64,000 nt of DNA from Eucommia ulmoides (taxonomy: Eukaryota > Streptophyta > Magnoliopsida > Garryales > Eucommiaceae), in the NCBI GenBank assembly GCA_016647705.1, contig CM028338.1, positions 23,881,077 to 23,945,076 of the forward strand, written 5' to 3'. Shown in pieces: positions 58,260-64,000 of this stretch. Position numbers and translations under genes: made by a program. Under the pieces are notes generated by a model. It saw nothing but the letters and a program-made list of their open reading frames with translations. It searched no databases and was not told where the DNA came from. How positions within the stretch are numbered: position 1 is the stretch's first letter; each line of letters starts with the position of its first letter.

Positions 58260-59545
58260 ATTTATGGTAAGTTATAATTTTCAAAAACATCAAAACCCAT
58301 CACAAAAAAAAAAAAAAAAAAGGTTGCTGTGATCAAATCGCTGCTCAAGAAGTGAAAAAAAAAAAAAAAAAAAAAAAATTCACAAATTATCTTTCTAAAG
58401 AGATAATTTTCGAATTTTTTGGACAAAAATAAAAAATAGTGAATGTTCATATCAATGTGAAACGATAACTGCAAAACACGTTCAATATTTTGTGAACTTA
58501 CAGTTTCTAAAAACATCAAAACTAGCAACGAAAAACATCAAATTGATATTCACAAATCCTCTTTCTAATGAGATAATTTTTTATTTTTTTGGACAAGAAA
58601 TGAAAAATAGTGAATGTTCATATGAATGTCAAACGGTCACTGCAAATATGTTTAGTGTTTATGGACATTCACCAAACCTAATAAAAAATATCAATGAAAA
58701 ATACACTTCATATGAACATTCACCAAACCCAAACCTAATAAAAAATATCAATTGAAAAACACTTCGTATGAACATTCACCAAAACCAAACCCAAATAAGA
58801 TCAATCTTTATGGACATTCACCAAACCTAATAAATAAAAAATATCAATGAAAAACATACTTCGTATAAACATTCACCAAAACCAAACCCAAAAAAGATCA
58901 ATGAAAAACAATCGGTATGGACATTTTTCACCAAACCATGTAAAACATTCATAAAAAAAAAAAAAAAGGGGGAAACACAAAATCAATAAAAACAGAAAAT
59001 CAAGAAAACATGTAAACATTCATAAAAATACAATCTACGAATATTCACCAAAAATCCAATTGATTCACGGGGAAATCAACAAAAAAATAATAACGAAAGG
59101 AAACCCCCAAACTCTCCCAATATAAAAAAAAATCGCATGAACATCACACCTGGGAAAATTCTACCTCTATCTTAGAGTCGTCTCGTTGTTCATTGAAATC
59201 GTCGTCATCGGATGAACACGCGGCGGTGTCAACGAGAAAGGGTGAGAAAGATAAAGGCAACGGCGACGATTGCGTCGTCGAGGGAGAGACAAAGGACGGC
59301 GGCAGTTTAGGAGAGATGAATACACGGCGGCGCCAACGAGCATGGGAGAGAGAGATGAAGGTGACAATCCCAATGGCGGCAATTGCGTCGTCGGACGTAC
59401 GAGAGATAGAGGCGCTGGCGGTTTGGTAGTTAGAGCGAGAGAGAATGAGGCAGAGAACATGGTCGACATTTGCTCAACTAAAATGGAGAATTAGGATTTC
59501 TACTTACCTCTATATATAAGAGGTAAACATGTCCATTCACATTCA
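58260..59545 (-). repeat. Gene-5'-end-like repeat, copy G1 (minus)
   Basis: Read on the minus strand: 'gtgaatggacatg' (59528-59540), a TATATATA (59511-59518), an ATG at 59469 with a 100-residue Ser/Pro/Arg-rich frame in a G+C-rich block, then from about 59160 a T-rich tail full of 'ggtgaatgttcat' words. The G+C block is a tandem duplication of 104 bp ('gatgaacacgcggcgg' at 59211, 'gatgaatacacggcgg' at 59315). 104 is not a multiple of three, which argues against selection for protein. Further tandem repeats of about 170 bp (58379 and 58549) and about 60 bp (58650-58930) follow. It looks like promoter, leader and first intron of a gene turned into a repeat. Confidence 0.5.
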
Positions 59546-60649
59546 TAAAATGATTAAAAAATAACTACGTTTTGTTGGAAGACTAAATAATAACAATTTT
59601 TTTTAAAAAAAATTATTGAGGAGAGAGAGTATGAGATATGGCCTAGACAATAATTTATTTATTTATATTTATTTTTTTGAAAAAATAGAAAAGAACCGCA
59701 TTTAAGCAAAGCAAAAGAGCAATAAAATTCAAAGGGGCTACAGCCTCATAATGGGTGAAGGTATGTTCTAAAAAAAAACTTTTATCTTATTTCCAAATCA
59801 AAAAGGAAATTAATCCTTTTCTTTTCATACCCTTCTGTTTATTTTATTTATTTTCAAAGTCTAAAAAAATGTATGCTCTTTATTGAATCTACTTATCTTT
59901 TATTGTTATTATATTGTAGTAGTAGTATTGTTCAAGTTATATAGTTGTTATCATGAAGAAAAAAAACTAGCTAAAAAAACTAACTAAAGAACTAAAATAA
60001 AAAAAATATGCATGCTCATTTTTTTGTGGAATCATGTTATTATTGTTAATCAATTGCTCTTTTATTGTAGTTATTTTTATTATGTCATGGTATTATCATT
60101 ATTATCCATGTCGTGTAGCTGTTAAAAAAAAAAAGACAAACAAAATTTAGTTTATTGGCTTAAGTTATAGAGCCTTTTCCTAAATTTTAATTTTAATTTA
60201 GATCAAGTTGGTAAAAAAAAAAAATCATGTCCACCAAGTTAGTATTTGATTTAAATTCCTTCACATTCAAGCATTTAAAAATACAAAATTGAAGGGAAAG
60301 GTCTCTTAATTTATGAAAATTGTGTTTTCTAAAACCAAAACAAAATCAATTTAAGTCATGTTTCTCAATCTAAGAATTCATATTACAAGCAAACGTGTTT
60401 TTGTTTTTTGTTTTTTTAATATTTTAAAAAATGAAAAATCAAAAGAAAATCTCCAAGAATATTATTGTCTTTTTTCCCAAAAAAATTAAATTTTTTAAAT
60501 CATGTTCCTACCCCTTCTCAAAAAAAAAAAAATCAACTTAAATTCATGTTTTCTCAAAAGTTTAAGAACTCGTGTTTTCAAGCAAATTGCGTTTTTTTTT
60601 TAAAATACTTTAGAAAAAAAAATATTTTCAAGAAAACATGGGGCTTTTT

Positions 60650-60650
<1 letters not shown>

Positions 60651-60718
<68 letters not shown>
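60651..60718. repeat. (TA)n microsatellite, about 33 units
   Basis: Pure alternating TA; its length in the assembly should be treated with care. Confidence 0.95.
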
Positions 60719-60722
<4 letters not shown>

Positions 60723-61037
60723 GGAGTTCATTTCTTAAAAAAAAAATCACAAAACTTTGAATTCCAAAATCATGTCTCCCAAAAATCACATTTATTTTCT
60801 CAAAAACAAAAAAATACGATTAGATCATGTTTTTTAATTAAAGAAGTAATGTTTCCAAGTAAAATTTTCTAATAAAAAAAAGATCAAAAGTTTCTTTTTC
60901 TTAAAAAAAAAAAAAAAAAGGAAGAAAAAAAGATCAAAGATTTATTTCCCCCCAAAAAATCAAATTAAAAGTTTTTTTTTTTTTAATAAAAGAAATAATG
61001 TTTTCAAGAAAATTTTAACATTTCTTGTTCCTAACCG

Positions 61038-61055
61038 CCCCCCCCCCCCCCCCCC
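61038..61055. repeat. C homopolymer, 18 bases
   Basis: A run of 18 C between 'ctaaccg' and an A run, unusual in such A+T-rich DNA; it may be a sequencing or assembly artefact. Confidence 0.9.
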
Positions 61056-61425
61056 AAAAAAAATATCAATGGAAATGAGATATTGAATCCCAAGCATATG
61101 TCCGCCAAATGATATTTTTTTATTAAGTAATGTTTCCAATAAAAAGTTTCCTCTAAAAAGTTGAAGGAAAAAGATCAAAGATTTCTTAAAAAAAAATAAA
61201 AATCAATGGAAATGATGTCTGAATTCGAAGCATATCTTCGGCCGGACCAAACTTAATAATTCCAAGCATAATTAAGAAACTGTTATACCGGAGTAACATT
61301 TAAAAAAATGTATTATCTTGTTCTAAAAAATGTTCCAATTTTTTGGAAATGAATTTTAAAGTCATTTGTGGATAAAGCTAAAACATTCGGGCTAGTTTAA
61401 CTAGAATTTTGTTATAGTATCGTAT
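61056..61425 (+). repeat. Direct repeat of about 350 bp, first copy
   Basis: Shares with 63625-63970, in the same order, 'cccaagcatatgtccgcc', 'gaattcgaagcatatct', 'aataattccaagcataatt', 'ccaattttttggaa' and 'aaagtcatttgtggataaa'. Its end ('aaacattcggg') leads into wording of family D-type LTRs. Confidence 0.85.
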
Positions 61426-61429
61426 TAAG

Positions 61430-61700
61430 ATGAGTGTCTTGAGATGTCGAACACCTTCTCTGAGCGTAACTGACTCTCGAATTTTTTGAATATTTTTTGT
61501 TAGACCATAACTAAGAGTAAAAAATTTGGCTCATTTCAAGGTAAAAGACATATTTTCAAAATAATTGATGACCTACCGCACCAATTCAACTTAATGGTAC
61601 GCGGTAGCTCCATTTTCTTACAAAATCGATTCAAACTTCCTTAAAAAATCGACTCATACAAAAGCACTATTTTTGCTAAATAATAAGATTTCAAACATCT
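61430..61700 (+). mobile_element. Relic of a family D-type gypsy LTR end
   Basis: 'tcttgagatgtcgaacacc', 'ctgagcgtaactgac' and 'gatgacctaccgcacc' correspond in order to 'tcttggggtgcctaacatc', 'ctgagcgtaaccgac' and 'gtgacctagcacacc' of the family D LTR (27690-27830). It is strongly diverged. Together with the preceding direct repeat it probably represents part of a second Tat/Ogre-like element. Confidence 0.65.
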
Positions 61701-62083
61701 TTTCAAAATCTTTTAAAAAAGTGAAAAATCCAAAGAATATCTCCAAGAAGATTATTGCCCTCGTGATCCCCTCGTGATCGCAAGCAATCACGGTTCTTTC
61801 AAAAAAAAAAAAGAATTGAATTTTAAAATCATGTCTCCCAAAAATTATAGTTGCTTTCTAAATCAAAAGAAAAAGATTAAAGATTTCTTTCCCCCAAAAA
61901 AACATCAAATCAAATGATACTTTTAATTAAAAAATAATATTTTCAAGATAATTTTGATTTAAAAAATGAATTTTTTAATCTATAGATCAAAATTCACACT
62001 CTCTCCACAAAAAAATTTCAAGCAAAAAGATTATTATTTAATTCTTTATTAAAACATTGTTATTATTTAATGCTTCGCTTGTA
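61701..62083. other. A+T-rich DNA, no gene seen
   Basis: Low-complexity sequence, again with 'aaaatcatgtctcccaaaaa' (about 61826). 'cctcgtgatc' occurs twice in tandem near 61760. Confidence 0.5.
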
Positions 62084-63600
62084 GTGAATGGACATATATG
62101 CCTTTCTATATATAACTAAATAACTCTAACTCTAAAACCTAAATTCAATTGGGAAAGATGTCCCGCCGCTGCCTCTCTCATTCTCTCCCTCTATTCCTAT
62201 ATCTCACCGCCGCTCTACATCCCTATAGCAGCATTCCGCCGACAGCCTCTATATCCCTCATGGATGACAACCAGATCTGAAGCTGAATTCGAAAACTCTC
62301 TCTCTCTCTCTCGCCACCTTCAGATCTGGAGATTCGATGTCAGCTTGACGGTGTGGCTTGACGGTGGCCACCGCCTTCATCCACAGCCTGCTATTCCGCC
62401 GCTGTCGTCCACATTGCAAAGGTCCACCATTGCCGACCACAAGCCGTTCGTCTATCGCTTGCATGGCCGCGTCTTATTGTGCTCGCCGCCGCCGCCCGTA
62501 CTCCTGTTAGTCCACCGCTTGCATGGCCTAAATCTGGTGAATGTTAGATCTGCAATTTGTTGAATCGTATCTGTGCATTAGATTTACGATTTATTCACTC
62601 TTTTTTGTTGATTTTTTTTTTCCACGTTTTTTTATTTGTGTTTTGTGAATGTTTGCATTGATTCAGATCTTTTTTTTTTTTTTTAATGTTCGCACGAATT
62701 CAAATCTGGTGAATCGTAGATTCATAGCGAATCTATTTTATTTGATTATTTTGTGTTTGTGAATATTTCATCTAGGGTCGTGTTTTTTGTGAATATTAGT
62801 GTGATATTTGGGGAAATGTTCATAATTGCTTGATCTTGGGTTTTTGTCACTGATTTGGTTTGGTACTAATTTTGATTCCCTTTTTTTTTTTTTTAATGTT
62901 TATTGTTTTGATTTTTGGTCTCACGGTTATTATTTTGGTAGAGTTTGGTTTATTAATTGTGATTGTTCATGTTTAATCATTTTAATTTTTTGAAATGGTC
63001 TTTGTGAATGTTTATAAGTATGTTTTTGTTGTGTTTTGGTATTTTGATAAAAATACACATCGGTGTGTTTTATTGATTTTTTGCGAAATTTTTGTTTATT
63101 CATGAGAATGTTTTTTTATTGATTTTGTTTTTGTTCTTTTTGTGAATAGTCATATGATATTTTTCAGAGTGTTTTGGGTGTTTTTTTAAAAATGCACATC
63201 GGTGTGTTTGTGTGAATATTCATATCAGTGTTATGGTGGTTTAGTAAAAATATATATCCGTATATTTTGTAAAAATTGTAGATTTGTAAATTTGTTTACA
63301 TAAAAAATAATGAACATTCATAATCACTCAATCAACGTTAAAATGTATTAAAATACTTAAAATAAAAAAATAAAAAAATGTGAATATTCACGTCTTATTA
63401 TTTTTATAGAATGACATTATATGTAAATAATGAGAAAAAAATGATAAAAGAACAGATGACAATTTTCTAACAACTAAAATTTTTATTACAAGAAATATTT
63501 ATTTTGTGAATTGTGAATCTTGAAGTGTAAACAATAAATTTCCCTTAAAAAATTTAAACAAAAAAGAGCAAATATTTATTTTTCCTTAAAGAAACAAAGA
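62084..63600 (+). repeat. Gene-5'-end-like repeat, copy G2 (plus)
   Basis: It opens with 'gtgaatggacata' (62084), a TATATATA (62107-62114), CT-rich leader runs and a G+C-rich block (62160-62530). An ATG at 62264 opens a 99-residue frame (MTTRSEAEFENSL...) rich in Pro, Leu and His, with 'ccgcttgcatggcc' occurring twice (62455 and 62515). A possible splice donor 'ctg/gtgaat' near 62534 leads into a long T-rich stretch with GATCTG and 'gtgaatgttcat'-like words. The order matches copy G1 in the opposite orientation. It could be the real 5' end of a gene, but no later exon is seen in the window. Confidence 0.5.
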
Positions 63601-63624
63601 ACAAAGTTTTTTTTTTTTCCAAAA

Positions 63625-63970
63625 AACAACAATAGAAATGATAAATCCCAAGCATATGTCCGCCCAAATGATTTTCTTATAATTAAAGAAATAATGTTTT
63701 CAAGAAAAAATTCCTCTAAAAATTAAAGTTTTTTTTTTAATAAATGGAAATGATGTATTGAATTCGAAGCATATCTCTGTCCAAACCCTCTAGGGACCAA
63801 ATTTGATAATTCCAAGCATAATTGAGAAGCTTGAGAAACATTTAAAAAATAAAAACTATGCCATCTTATTCTAAAAATTTTTAAAAAAATGTTTCAATTT
63901 TTTGGAATTAAATTTTAAAGTCATTTGTGGATAAAATTAAAACATCTAGTTTAATTAGAATTTTATTAGA
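63625..63970 (+). repeat. Direct repeat of about 350 bp, second copy
   Basis: Second copy of 61056-61425, about 2.57 kb downstream in the same orientation. After 63970 the sequences part and the window ends at 64000. Confidence 0.85.
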
Positions 63971-64000
63971 CAAATGTACCCAATTAGGAGGACTCTTTGC

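Larger units (their letters stand above)
59546..61055. repeat. A+T-rich region with homopolymers, (TA)n and a C-run
   Basis: No gene. Phrases of the type 'aaaatcatgtctcccaaaaa', 'gtttccaagtaaaatttt', and 'aaaagatcaaagatttcttt' recur loosely from about 60440 to 61000 and again near 61820, suggesting a worn tandem array with units of 130-170 bp. (TA)n fills 60651-60718 and a run of 18 C fills 61038-61055. The frame at 60465-60722 ends in the TA run and is an artefact. Confidence 0.6.

Overview
The window looks like a repeat-dense, A+T-rich stretch of a flowering-plant nuclear genome. The evidence is plant-type LTR retrotransposons nested several deep, TATA-bearing LTRs, primer-binding sites of plant type, and two DNA elements with TTA target duplications. 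I found no intact protein-coding gene, tRNA, rRNA or CRISPR array. All retroelements here are broken fossils, and every element and family label below was read by eye.

Layout. 1-1147: tandem repeat, A+T-rich DNA, then a CT-rich leader and the start of a possible host gene. 1148-12886: a complete but decayed Ty1/copia element (family A, Maximus/SIRE-like) with 2.33-kb LTRs and a perfect AGTTC target duplication; a solo LTR of the same family lies in its integrase region. 12887-13156: the possible host gene resumes right after the insertion. 13160-16457: a gene-5'-end-like repeat and tandem units of an unclassified repeat that enclose a piece of family A LTR. 16458-21028: a PIF/Harbinger-like element carrying a family B retroelement and a GAAATC-rich array. 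22687-24464: a very old family A-like LTR.

25748-48172 is an old Ty3/gypsy element (family D) with Tat/Ogre-like gag, no recognisable pol, and a 34-bp minisatellite upstream of its 3' LTR. That 3' LTR is split by two nests: solo LTR inside solo LTR (35092-39544), and a Harbinger-like element (40292-48045) that holds a solo family A LTR that holds a complete family B element (42423-47533). Target duplications mark most of these steps and give a relative order of events: D, then the Harbinger-like element, then the solo A LTR, then B.

48173-57769 is a second, unrelated copia fossil (F), interrupted in its integrase by an unclassified repeat (E) that itself contains a solo family A LTR. 57770-64000 is A+T-rich DNA with microsatellites, two oppositely oriented gene-5'-end-like repeats (58260-59545 minus; 62084-63600 plus), and two direct copies of a 350-bp segment related to family D-type LTRs.

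In short, the window records repeated waves of one copia family (one complete copy, at least five solo LTRs and two relics) landing in an older gypsy background, with homologous recombination between LTRs as the likely source of the solo copies. The least explained items are the gene-5'-end-like repeats, the LTR-internal tandem arrays of families A and B, and the possible host gene split at its 5' end.
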